Shown here: positions 39,921 through 48,685 of the stretch, in pieces
Numbering within the stretch: the stretch's first letter is position 1
Layout: each line of letters starts with the position of its first letter
From: Planctomycetota bacterium
GTDB lineage: Bacteria > Planctomycetota > Phycisphaerae > Phycisphaerales > UBA5793
NCBI GenBank assembly: GCA_013112555.1
Contig: JABFGK010000002.1
Span: 992,001-1,056,000 of the forward strand
Reading direction: 5' to 3'
Length of the DNA stretch: 64,000 bases
Program-made: the position numbers and the translations under genes
The notes under the pieces: generated by a model
The model's database searches: none
What the model was told of the DNA's origin: nothing
Seen by the model: only the letters and a program-made list of their open reading frames with translations

Positions 39921-41482
39921 TGAATTGGCAGCATGGAGTCACAGTGAGAACGATGGGCCTTCAAATGATGTCAATGAAGCAGAATCGGCAGTGGCGGTTC
40001 GGCAGTTGGGTCGGCAGCATGTTGAGCGTGTGTTGTGCGTTTGCATTCATACTGCTTGGACTAACGACGGCCACGGCCGAGGCGGCGTCTGCCAGCACGA
40101 CTACAGCGAACATGATGTCCGGGACCGAGGGCGTTCTGTTGGCCGTATTGGGGCAGGAGCCGCAGCGGCGCGGGCGTCGCGGTTCTGATGATGATGCAGA
40201 TGAAGCGTCAGAGGATGGCACAGAGAAGAGCGGTGCCGATGAAGATGAGGCTGTTGAGGAGGAAGAGGAGGAGGACCCGGATACGTATCTGGCACTGACG
40301 AACGCGACCGTGTATGCGATGACGGGTGCAGTGCATCGCAATGTGACGGTGCTGTGCAAGAATGGGAAGATTCACGAAATCGGGACAGGGGTACAGGTTC
40401 CGGACACGGCAGAGATATTGGATGTCGACGGGTATCGGGTGTACCCGGGCTTGATCGCCGTGCGGAGTTCGGGGATTCTGGGCGGCGGCGATCCGAGTGA
40501 TTCGAGCGATGTGTATTCGATGAATCTCACGCTTGCACTGGCAGCCGGGATTACGACGGCCAACACGGGGAATCTGGCAGCGAAGTTAACGTATGGCACG
40601 CTTGAGGACATGGTGCAGAAGCGGAATCTGTTTGAGAGTCTGCGGTACAGTTCACGCAATCCCCAGGGGAAGAAGTCGGTCCGCGATGGGTTGCGAAAGG
40701 TACGAGATCATCTGCGCGATGTTGCTTCATATGAGGAAGAGAAGCGGGACAATCCGGATGCGGAGAAACCGGACGAGAAGTGGATCACGGGCGAATACGC
40801 GAAGTACATGCGGCTGATTAAGGGTGAGGCTGCGGCCGAGGTTGATGCGAACACGGTGCACGAATTGATCGATTTGTGTGATTTGTCGGAGGAGTTCGGG
40901 ATCGAGTTGGTGATCCGTGGGGCGTATGAAGGCTGGGCAGTGGCACCGAGGCTGGCTCGAGCGAATGTGAGTGCCATTGTTACGCCGCGTGACACGGTCA
41001 ACGCGAACCCGCGGTCAAATCGCCCGAGTGGTTCAACGATTGAGAACGCTGCGATTTTGTATGAGCATGGGATTCGGCTGACGTTTATGCCGGTCGGAAG
41101 TTGGTTCGGCAGCGGGACGGGGATCAGTATGGGTGGCCTGGCCGGTCGCGACTTGCAGCACTTGCCGATGGAGGCTGCATTTGGTGTACGTGGTGGATTG
41201 AGCGGCGAGGCAGCGATGCGGGGGTTGACGATTGATGCAGCCCGGATCATGGGGATTGATGATCGTGTCGGGACGATTGAGGTGGGGAAGGATGCGGACT
41301 TCTTTGTCTGTGACGGCGACCCGTTGCATTACATGACGCAATCACGGTGGACGATTGTGAACGGTCGTATTGCGTATGACAAGGACAAGGAATCGCTGTT
41401 TGAGCACATTCGCAAGGGTGGGGATGTGGATGCACCACCGCCGACTGATCACTGGCCGAGGCGTTTGGGTCAGCCGTGGTAA
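39920..41482 (+). CDS. AH8: exported amidohydrolase-superfamily protein, HxH absent
   Basis: YPGLIAVRSSGILGG; VGTIEVGKDADFFVCDGDPLHY; TGATG overlap with AH7. Confidence 0.84.
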   Translation: MNWQHGVTVRTMGLQMMSMKQNRQWRFGSWVGSMLSVCCAFAFILLGLTTATAEAASASTTTANMMSGTEGVLLAVLGQEPQRRGRRGSDDDADEASEDGTEKSGADEDEAVEEEEEEDPDTYLALTNATVYAMTGAVHRNVTVLCKNGKIHEIGTGVQVPDTAEILDVDGYRVYPGLIAVRSSGILGGGDPSDSSDVYSMNLTLALAAGITTANTGNLAAKLTYGTLEDMVQKRNLFESLRYSSRNPQGKKSVRDGLRKVRDHLRDVASYEEEKRDNPDAEKPDEKWITGEYAKYMRLIKGEAAAEVDANTVHELIDLCDLSEEFGIELVIRGAYEGWAVAPRLARANVSAIVTPRDTVNANPRSNRPSGSTIENAAILYEHGIRLTFMPVGSWFGSGTGISMGGLAGRDLQHLPMEAAFGVRGGLSGEAAMRGLTIDAARIMGIDDRVGTIEVGKDADFFVCDGDPLHYMTQSRWTIVNGRIAYDKDKESLFEHIRKGGDVDAPPPTDHWPRRLGQPW

Positions 41483-41509
41483 GAGTGGGTGTGGCGAGAG
41501 GGTGATGTG

Positions 41510-41762
41510 ACCCCACGGATTCAGATCCGTGGGTTCACAAAGCCGCCACCGGTGGTGGCGGTAGAAGAAGGAAGAGTGCCAATCGGGAGATTGGCGATCC
41601 GGGGCGAACGGGAGAAGATGGATTCCCGCGTTCGCGGGAATGACGGAGGGGGGGAAAGAGCCCCGGACAATCCGCGGGGCGCGGCTTATCCGGCTTGTCG
41701 GAATGGGGGCTTGCTATGATGCTTGCGCAACATTCCCCAGACGGAGCCGGAGGGGCTAACGA
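41510..41762. repeat. Composite F-B-C-A-I-D repeat between AH8 and the isochorismatase-like gene
   Basis: accccacggattcagatccgtggg; gccgccaccggtggtggcgg; gccaatcgggagattggcgatccgg; gattcccgcgttcgcgggaatgacgg; atgatgcttgcgcaacatt..ggggctaac. Confidence 0.88.
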
Positions 41763-42325
41763 GTCTGGCGGAGGTCTTTGACGAGTGTGAGGCAGGATTT
41801 GAATGCGGGGTGGTCGCCGTGTTTCATGAGTTCGTAGGCGGCCGAGACACAGCCCGTGGGGATGGCGCCGCAGCGAGTCATGCGCTGGATAGACGGGTCT
41901 ACTTGTGAGATTTCGCCACCCGATATGGCATCGGTGAGCAGCCAGACCCGGTAGCCGGCGGCCAGCAGGTCGAGCGTTGTCTGTAAGACGCAGATGTGGG
42001 CTTCGATGCCGCCGACGATGATGTCGCGCCGACCGGTGGCAGTCAGCCACTTGCGCACGTCATCGGTACAGGCTGAAAAGTAGGTTTTCTGATAGACGGC
42101 CGTGTCGGGAGGCAGGGCTTGTGCAATCTGCGGCACGGTTGGGCCGAAGACGCGCTTGACGTGCTCGGTGATGACGATGGGTAGTTTGAGGTTGGTTGCC
42201 AAATGGGCCAGGAACACGTTGCCCTGGATAAGTTTGCCCGGCTCGTGCATTTCGGTGACGATGCGTTCCTGGACATCAATGATGAAGCAGGCAGCGTGGT
42301 CAATTTCGAGTTTCGGGATGGCCAT
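41756..42325 (-). CDS. Isochorismatase/cysteine hydrolase family protein
   Basis: FIIDVQERI, QKTYFSA, GGIEAHICVLQTTLDLLAAGYRVWLLTDAI. Confidence 0.9.
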   Translation of the reverse strand: MAIPKLEIDHAACFIIDVQERIVTEMHEPGKLIQGNVFLAHLATNLKLPIVITEHVKRVFGPTVPQIAQALPPDTAVYQKTYFSACTDDVRKWLTATGRRDIIVGGIEAHICVLQTTLDLLAAGYRVWLLTDAISGGEISQVDPSIQRMTRCGAIPTGCVSAAYELMKHGDHPAFKSCLTLVKDLRQTR

Positions 42326-42369
42326 GTGCTATTGATCTCCCTCGGCATAAGGCAGCGGCGATTCCGTTA

Positions 42370-43221
42370 TTACGCCCGTGCCGCCCGTACTCTTCGGATA
42401 ATAACTGAGATGAGATAGACGCCGCCGGCTGCCAGGACGATGGCGGATTCGGGGCTCATTCGGGTGCCGTAGACGGCCATGCGCGGGACGGTTGTGAGCA
42501 GGATGCACAGGAGTATGGCACCCCACTGGATGGCAACGAGTCGGCTCAGGTGGTGAGCGGCCGTGGCAGCGGGCAATGACAGGAGGGCAATCACCAGAAC
42601 GAGCCCGACGACCTTGATCAGACAGATGACGGTCAGGGCCACGAGGATCAGCAGGATCAGGTGGGTTGAGAACACGTGAACGCCCTGGAGTTCGGCCTGC
42701 TCCTCATCGATGCAAACGGCCAGGAGTTGCTTGTGCATGAAGCAGACGCAGCCGATGATGACGATATCGAGCGCAGTCATGAGCCAGATTTGTGACCAGG
42801 TGACGTAGACGATGTTTCCAAACAGGAAACTCATGAGATCGGTGTGATATCCCGGGGTGTACTTGATCAGGAGGATGCCGATGGACATGCCGACGGCCCA
42901 CATGGCCCCGATGAGGGTGTCCATTCGTTCAGTGACTCGTTCGTAGACGACGGCAATGAGGACGGCTGCGAGGACGGCTGCGATGAGTGCCCCGTGCATT
43001 GGTTTGAGCCAGCCGAAGAGTTGCGGGAAGTGTGCAGCGAGGAAGATTGCAGCCCCAAGCCCGCCGACGGCCATGTGTGCAATGGCCCCGCTGAGAAACA
43101 CGATTCGTCGTGTGACGACAAAGGGGCCGATTGCCCCGCAGGCGATGCTGGCCAGCAGACCGGCAATGAGTCCGGTCAGCAGCAGGGGATTGGTTGGCAT
43201 GTCCTGTATGAACTGGATCAT
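42370..43221 (-). CDS. Metal (zinc/manganese) ABC transporter permease
   Basis: Multi-TM ZnuB-like; GLVLVIALLSLPAATAAHHLSRLV; overlaps the ATPase gene. Confidence 0.88.
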   Translation of the reverse strand: MIQFIQDMPTNPLLLTGLIAGLLASIACGAIGPFVVTRRIVFLSGAIAHMAVGGLGAAIFLAAHFPQLFGWLKPMHGALIAAVLAAVLIAVVYERVTERMDTLIGAMWAVGMSIGILLIKYTPGYHTDLMSFLFGNIVYVTWSQIWLMTALDIVIIGCVCFMHKQLLAVCIDEEQAELQGVHVFSTHLILLILVALTVICLIKVVGLVLVIALLSLPAATAAHHLSRLVAIQWGAILLCILLTTVPRMAVYGTRMSPESAIVLAAGGVYLISVIIRRVRAARA

Positions 43222-44090
43222 GGCTGTTCGTCCGGCTCCTGCTCGTGGCTGTGGGCATGGTCGTGGCCGGCTGCGGGGCAGTTCTCATCGTGGATGATCT
43301 GGTGGACGTGGCCGTGGTACATGTCAGCGATGACGGTCTGGGAGATATCGCCGGCTTCGTGCATGGTGAGTGTGCGGCTGAGGCAGGCGACGCGCTGGGT
43401 ATAGGAGGAGACGAAGCCGATATCGTGGCTCACGAGGACGATGGGGATTTGCTCATTGAGTGTGTAGAGCAGGTCGAGCAGACCTTGTTCCATATGTGCA
43501 TCGACGCCGGCGGTCGGTTCGTCGAGCAGGAGGATGCGGGTATCGGAGGCGAGTGCGCGAGCGATGAGGACGCGTTGTCGCTGGCCGCCGGAGAGGGTGC
43601 CGATGCCCCGATCAGCGAGATCCTGGGTGTTGGTTTTCTCAAGGGCAGCGCGGGCGGCCTCGACATCCTGGGTCGAGTAGCCGAATCCCCAGCGGGAGCG
43701 GGCGAGTCGGCCCATGAGGACAATGTCGAGGACGGTGGCGGGTGCTTCGCAGTCGATGCGGGCGTACTGGGGCACGTAGCCGATCTGCGGCCGAACCTGG
43801 GCCGGCGGTTTGCCGAGGATTCTGACGGCTCCCTTTTGCGGTTTGAGGAAGCCGAGCATTATTTTGAGGAGTGTGGTTTTGCCGCCGCCGTTCGGGCCGA
43901 TGAGGCCGAGAAAGTCATTGGTGCACACGGTCAGCGAGACGTCTTCCAGGACCGGCAGTGTACTTTTGCTAGTTGGATAGGAGAAGGTGATGTGTTCGAT
44001 TTCGACGATCGCTTCGCACGGGGTGCGGTGCTGATGCTCGTGCTCGTGTTGGGCGTCGGCAGTCGGCGATGTCGGGGGCGTGTGATTCAT
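43218..44090 (-). CDS. Metal ABC transporter ATP-binding protein
   Basis: GPNGGGKTTLLKIMLG Walker A, LSGGQRQRVLIARAL signature, LLDEPTAGVD. Confidence 0.93.
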   Translation of the reverse strand: MNHTPPTSPTADAQHEHEHQHRTPCEAIVEIEHITFSYPTSKSTLPVLEDVSLTVCTNDFLGLIGPNGGGKTTLLKIMLGFLKPQKGAVRILGKPPAQVRPQIGYVPQYARIDCEAPATVLDIVLMGRLARSRWGFGYSTQDVEAARAALEKTNTQDLADRGIGTLSGGQRQRVLIARALASDTRILLLDEPTAGVDAHMEQGLLDLLYTLNEQIPIVLVSHDIGFVSSYTQRVACLSRTLTMHEAGDISQTVIADMYHGHVHQIIHDENCPAAGHDHAHSHEQEPDEQP

Positions 44091-44152
44091 GGAGGAACGG
44101 ACGGCCTTTGTGAGCATGAAGGCTAGGGCATAATGGTAGCCGGTCTGTGCGG

Positions 44153-45106
44153 CTAGCCCCCGGCTTCGTCAAAAGATGCGATGATTGCATTGGCAACGGC
44201 ACGGAGGTTGTCCGGGACATTCGGTTCGAGCGGGTCGATTCGTTTGACGCTTCCGCCGATGGTTGTGGCGACGGCCTCGGCTGCAAAGCCGGCAATCTGT
44301 GGTTGGACGAAGATGGTCTTCGTGCCGGTTTCAGTTGCCATGCGCTGGAGTTCCGTCAATTCGCGGTCGGTCGGGTTCTTTCCTTCGATCTCGATCGCGA
44401 TCTGGTTCAGGCCGTAGGCATCGGCAAAGTAGCCCCAGGCCGGGTGGAAGACGAAAAAGGACCGGTCTCGATAGGGCCGAAGGAGTTCGACGAGATCGGT
44501 ATCGAGCGTGACCAGTTCCGAGGCAACTGCCAGCGCGTTTTGCTGGTAGGCATCGGCATTGGCTGGGTCGAGTTCGGCGAGCGCTCGTGCGATGGCATCA
44601 GCCTGGACTCTGAGATTCGATGGGGCGAGCCAGGTGTGGGGATCTTTGCCGAGCAGTTCGTCGTTGTGATCATGTTCGTCGTGGCCGTCATCGGCGCTGT
44701 CGGCATGGTCGTCGTGGGAGTGGCTTTCCATGTCTCGGAGTTCGATGCCGGTGCGCAGGTCGATGGTCCGGAGCGATTTGATGTTGCTGAGGGCTTGAGC
44801 CCAGGCACCTTGTTCGAATGGGACGCCGGCTGCAAACAGGAGGCGCGCTTTCGAGAGTTGGCTGACCTGGATGTCGGTGGGCTGATAGGTGGCGGGGCTC
44901 GCACCGGGCGGGACGACGGTAATTACTTCGACGTTGGGCAGATTGGAGGCGACCTGCTGCACGAGCCAGGCATGGGGCGGGACGCTGACGGCCACGATGA
45001 GCGTGTCATCGGTGGATAGATCTGCAGGATCTTGTTTGCAGCCGGAGGTGGCCAGCAGGAGAAGCGTCGGGAGCAGGACTGTGATCAGGAGCGATTGCCA
45101 TCGCAT
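44153..45106 (-). CDS. Zinc ABC transporter substrate-binding protein (ZnuA-like)
   Basis: VPPHAWLVQQVA, His-rich loop SHSHDDHADSADDGHDEHDHN, GKDPHTWLAPSN, FHPAWGYFADAYGL. Confidence 0.92.
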   Translation of the reverse strand: MRWQSLLITVLLPTLLLLATSGCKQDPADLSTDDTLIVAVSVPPHAWLVQQVASNLPNVEVITVVPPGASPATYQPTDIQVSQLSKARLLFAAGVPFEQGAWAQALSNIKSLRTIDLRTGIELRDMESHSHDDHADSADDGHDEHDHNDELLGKDPHTWLAPSNLRVQADAIARALAELDPANADAYQQNALAVASELVTLDTDLVELLRPYRDRSFFVFHPAWGYFADAYGLNQIAIEIEGKNPTDRELTELQRMATETGTKTIFVQPQIAGFAAEAVATTIGGSVKRIDPLEPNVPDNLRAVANAIIASFDEAGG

Positions 45107-45274
45107 GGTTGATTGGCTCCGTCTATATATGTGGGTGGATGTAGGTGTTCTGAAAAAGGGTGCTATTACGGTTGAAATGCACGATTTGCTGCTATCTGTA
45201 CGCAGGAGTCGTATTCGGGTGCGGGTGTGATTGCAAACAGCGCTGGAAATGGGGGGTGAGGGGGAGGACGGGCA

Positions 45275-45397
45275 AGAGCGCCAATCGGGAGATTGGCGAA
45301 CGGAGCGGCCACAAAGCCGCCACCGGTGGTGGCGGTAGAGGGAAGAAGAGGATGGATTCCCGCGTGCGCGGGAATGACGGAGGGTGAGCCGGGGCTA
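45275..45397. repeat. Composite C-B-A repeat
   Basis: gccaatcgggagattggcg; gccgccaccggtggtggcgg; gatggattcccgcgtgcgcgggaatgacgg. Confidence 0.87.
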
Positions 45398-46474
45398 ATG
45401 GGGGTTGGCGGGGATGGTGAATCCGACGAGGATCGGGCGGTGGTCGGAGCCGATGTCCTCGAGTACCCGGCAGGATTCGAAGCGGACATCGTTGCTGCCC
45501 CAGACGTGGTCGAGCATGAGGCGCAAGGGGCCGATCGGGAGGCCGGCCGGCCAGGTGCCGGACAGTCGGGCGACGTCGTCGGCAGAGTGCAGATCGCTTT
45601 CCTGTTTCATGGCTCGGTATCGGTAGCCGCTGGGAGTGGAGTTGAAGTCGCCGGCGACAATAACGGGAAACCCGGTTGGCAGGAGGTATTGCAGCGTGCA
45701 TTGGATCAGCAGCGAGACGGTCTCGTTGCCCATGGCCCAGGTCTCGGCTGACCGGGGGCTGGGTGCGTGAATACCGGCCAGCAGGAAGCGGCTGCCTGAT
45801 GGGAGGTCGACATAGAGCGATCGGCGGTAGGCAAAGAGGTGCTTGAAGTGCTCGAAGTCGGTTTGGTTGAATTGGATCGGGCGGAGGGGCCATCTGCTCA
45901 GGACGGCCATATGCCAGGACATTTCGCGCCTGACGACCTCGGCAAATGGGTATTCGTCTTCGACTTCGGGTCGGCTGACGAATGCTGACGCGACGGGCGG
46001 ATTGACTTCGGCCAGCAGAATCACGTCGGCCCGCTCACGTTGTGCCGCCTCCCAGAGCGGGGTGAGTGCTTCGTATCGGTCGCCGAGATTGCACAGCAGG
46101 AGCCTGACGGACTCGCGTCGTCCGGTGGCGCTCGGGTTACCGGCAGAGGCGGAGGAGGAGGACGAAGTGGGTGGGTGATTCCTGCCCAATGATTGGCCAA
46201 ACGGCGTCACTACCGAGTTTTTGATCATGGGAGCGACCGGGAGTGCTGCCCAGGCACCGGCAGCAAGGAGGACCAGACACCAGAGGACGGTACCGACTCT
46301 GTTTGGTCGGCCCTTCCATATCCCGATCTTTTGTGTACCGACCAGGGCTCGTCGAATGCGCGCGATGATGATGCACAGAAGCGCAAAGCCGAGCGTGGCG
46401 AGTGATGCGAGCACGACCAGATAGGAGAGGTTGGCGATCAGGCCGATGATCCAGGGCCCGTTCGCGGTACTCAC
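45395..46474 (-). CDS. Endonuclease/exonuclease/phosphatase family protein with N-terminal TM region
   Basis: LLCNLG..., LLAEVNPP, VIVAGDFNSTPSG, DHVWGSNDVRFESCRVLEDIGSDHRPILV. Confidence 0.88.
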   Translation of the reverse strand: MSTANGPWIIGLIANLSYLVVLASLATLGFALLCIIIARIRRALVGTQKIGIWKGRPNRVGTVLWCLVLLAAGAWAALPVAPMIKNSVVTPFGQSLGRNHPPTSSSSSASAGNPSATGRRESVRLLLCNLGDRYEALTPLWEAAQRERADVILLAEVNPPVASAFVSRPEVEDEYPFAEVVRREMSWHMAVLSRWPLRPIQFNQTDFEHFKHLFAYRRSLYVDLPSGSRFLLAGIHAPSPRSAETWAMGNETVSLLIQCTLQYLLPTGFPVIVAGDFNSTPSGYRYRAMKQESDLHSADDVARLSGTWPAGLPIGPLRLMLDHVWGSNDVRFESCRVLEDIGSDHRPILVGFTIPANPH

Positions 46475-46931
46475 ATGACGGCAGACGGCAACCAGTACCA
46501 GCGCGAGTGCCCAGGCCCAGGCAAGGGTTCGTATCAGCCGGGTGATAGTGAATCTTGGCCGGCCGAGGGGGGATCCATCGTGTCGTTGTCGAGGTACGTT
46601 CGCTGCGATGTCTGGGATCCTTGTTGGCGGGTTTGGGCGTTTCCATTAGCCGTGGCTTGGTACCGGCGCAACATAGGCGCGCGAGGGCTCGGAGGCGAAG
46701 CATGGGGCTGTGCAGCAGTGTTGCAGCCTGATTGCCGTCACAAGGCGGCCAAAACTGTGGCCAAATGATGAATCTTGAGCCCACTCGTAGTTTATGTGTA
46801 TCGCCATATCCTTGTTTTCGTACGATGCGGGCATGTCTGTGTTGGTTCCTCGTTCAATTTCCGGGCTGGCACAGGCATTGCAATACACATTCTCGGCACA
46901 GCACAGGCGAAGACAGAAGGAGCCGATACAA

Positions 46932-48656
46932 ATGTGTTTTACAGTAAAGAATGTTCAGTTTTCGGGCACCATGAGCGTATTGAGTTTCTTGATAGTCGGG
47001 TTGTTGGGCGTTCAGAGCGCATCGGCTCAAGTTGTGACGGTCACGATCGCTAAGGACACGATCGATGTTGACCCGTGGACCGCGACGATCGACGATCTGC
47101 CCGGCCCGGACGGGGAAGTGTCGTTTTCGGAAGCCATGATTGCGACCAACAATACGCCGGGACATCAGACGGTTGCCTTCAATGTTCCGCAGGCACTCTG
47201 GCCCTTTCAGTGGCTGTACCCGGGTCGGCTGGTGCTGACATCAACGATCGGGTATTACTGGCGGGCGAATGATTCCGTGACAATTGACGGCACGACACAG
47301 ACGGCGTTTACCGGCGACTCCTATGCCGACGGTAACGAGGTCGTCATTGACACACTGACGTTCTATTTGAATGCAGATGACAGTACCTTCATTGGTTTCG
47401 ATCACAGTGCCGTGTCGGCGACGGCGAACAACGCACTGATTGAAGGCAATACCGGTAACATGCGCATCACGGTGTATGGCGGCAGCGGCTCTGTCGTGCG
47501 TGGTAATGAAGCCAGTACCATTGTGGTTGATCGGTCGACCGACAACCGGGTCGTAGGGAATACGACGTCGCGCATCAGAGTCCTGGGGTACATCGGGGGC
47601 GGGCAGCCGGCTGCCAACAACATCATCGGCGGGCCGAATCCCGAGGATCGGAACTACGTGACCGGCTACGGCTCGTACAACAGTGAGGGGATGCCGAACG
47701 GTTCGGCTATGCAGCTGTTCGACACCGTGGACTGCATCATTGAGAACAATTGGATAGGCACGACTCCCGATGGCCTGGCATCCGGAAACCCGGCGTGCAC
47801 GATCGGGATTAAGTTCGAAGGTGAGAACTACGGCACTATAGTGCGCGACAACATGATCTCAGGCATCCTCGGAATCGGAACCTGGCCTCATCACAACGGC
47901 CAGTTCTTCGGATGGGCTGTTTACTTCCAGCAGATTGTGGACAATGTCGAGTTTACGAACAATGCGATCGGGCTTGATGCCAACGGTGATCCGACGCTCG
48001 GCAGCGTTACGGGCATTGAGATCGGGACGTTCAACTACTACGGCATATCCGACCTTCGTCTCGGCGGTTCTGAGCCGGGGCAGGGGAATGTGATTGCCGG
48101 TCATATGTTCAATGGTATTACGATCGGCCGGGATGTGCCCAACGTCAGGATCGCCGGCAACTCGATTTATGGCAACGGCGGCCTGGGTATTGATCTGGTG
48201 CCGACCGGGTTTGGGTATGGTGTGACACCGAATGATCCGTTGGATGCAGACAGTGGAGCCAATGGGTTGCAGAACTTCCCGGTTTTGACATCGGCAGCCA
48301 CGATTGGCGATACACACATTCGGATTGCCGGCGACTTGCATACGAGTGCATCGAGTCGGTGCACCGTTGAGTTCTTTGCTTCGCCGGAGTGTGATCCGAG
48401 TGGGCATGGCGAAGGGCAGATATATCTCGGCATGACAGAAGTTTTGACTGACGGGGCTGGAGATGCGGCCTTTGATGTGATGTTGGCAGCCTCGGTCCCG
48501 GTTGGATGGTTTGTAAGTTCGACGGCCGCGCTGGAGCCGGTCGGTGCAACGTCCGAATTTTCGGCATGCGTGGACGTGACGGGCGGCGGCGGGTTCGGCA
48601 ACGTGGTACCGGGCACCGTGAATGGGATGGGTGGAAGCCGAAGGTTGAAGAAGTAG
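46932..48656 (+). CDS. Secreted right-handed parallel beta-helix repeat protein
   Basis: Signal peptide, N-rich helix repeats (IRIAGNSIYGNGGLGIDL), DGEVSFSEAMIATNN start motif. Confidence 0.8.
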   Translation: MCFTVKNVQFSGTMSVLSFLIVGLLGVQSASAQVVTVTIAKDTIDVDPWTATIDDLPGPDGEVSFSEAMIATNNTPGHQTVAFNVPQALWPFQWLYPGRLVLTSTIGYYWRANDSVTIDGTTQTAFTGDSYADGNEVVIDTLTFYLNADDSTFIGFDHSAVSATANNALIEGNTGNMRITVYGGSGSVVRGNEASTIVVDRSTDNRVVGNTTSRIRVLGYIGGGQPAANNIIGGPNPEDRNYVTGYGSYNSEGMPNGSAMQLFDTVDCIIENNWIGTTPDGLASGNPACTIGIKFEGENYGTIVRDNMISGILGIGTWPHHNGQFFGWAVYFQQIVDNVEFTNNAIGLDANGDPTLGSVTGIEIGTFNYYGISDLRLGGSEPGQGNVIAGHMFNGITIGRDVPNVRIAGNSIYGNGGLGIDLVPTGFGYGVTPNDPLDADSGANGLQNFPVLTSAATIGDTHIRIAGDLHTSASSRCTVEFFASPECDPSGHGEGQIYLGMTEVLTDGAGDAAFDVMLAASVPVGWFVSSTAALEPVGATSEFSACVDVTGGGGFGNVVPGTVNGMGGSRRLKK

Positions 48657-48685
48657 CAGGTGGGTGGGGGAGAGCAGAAGGGGGG

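Noticed and set aside
28006-41482. Amidohydrolase array as assembly duplication
   Set aside because: Paralogs are highly diverged in length, insertions and motifs; no near-identical DNA stretches seen between them.
44640-44755. His/Asp-rich run as a repeat or novel domain
   Set aside because: It is the usual His-rich loop of ZnuA-type zinc-binding proteins.
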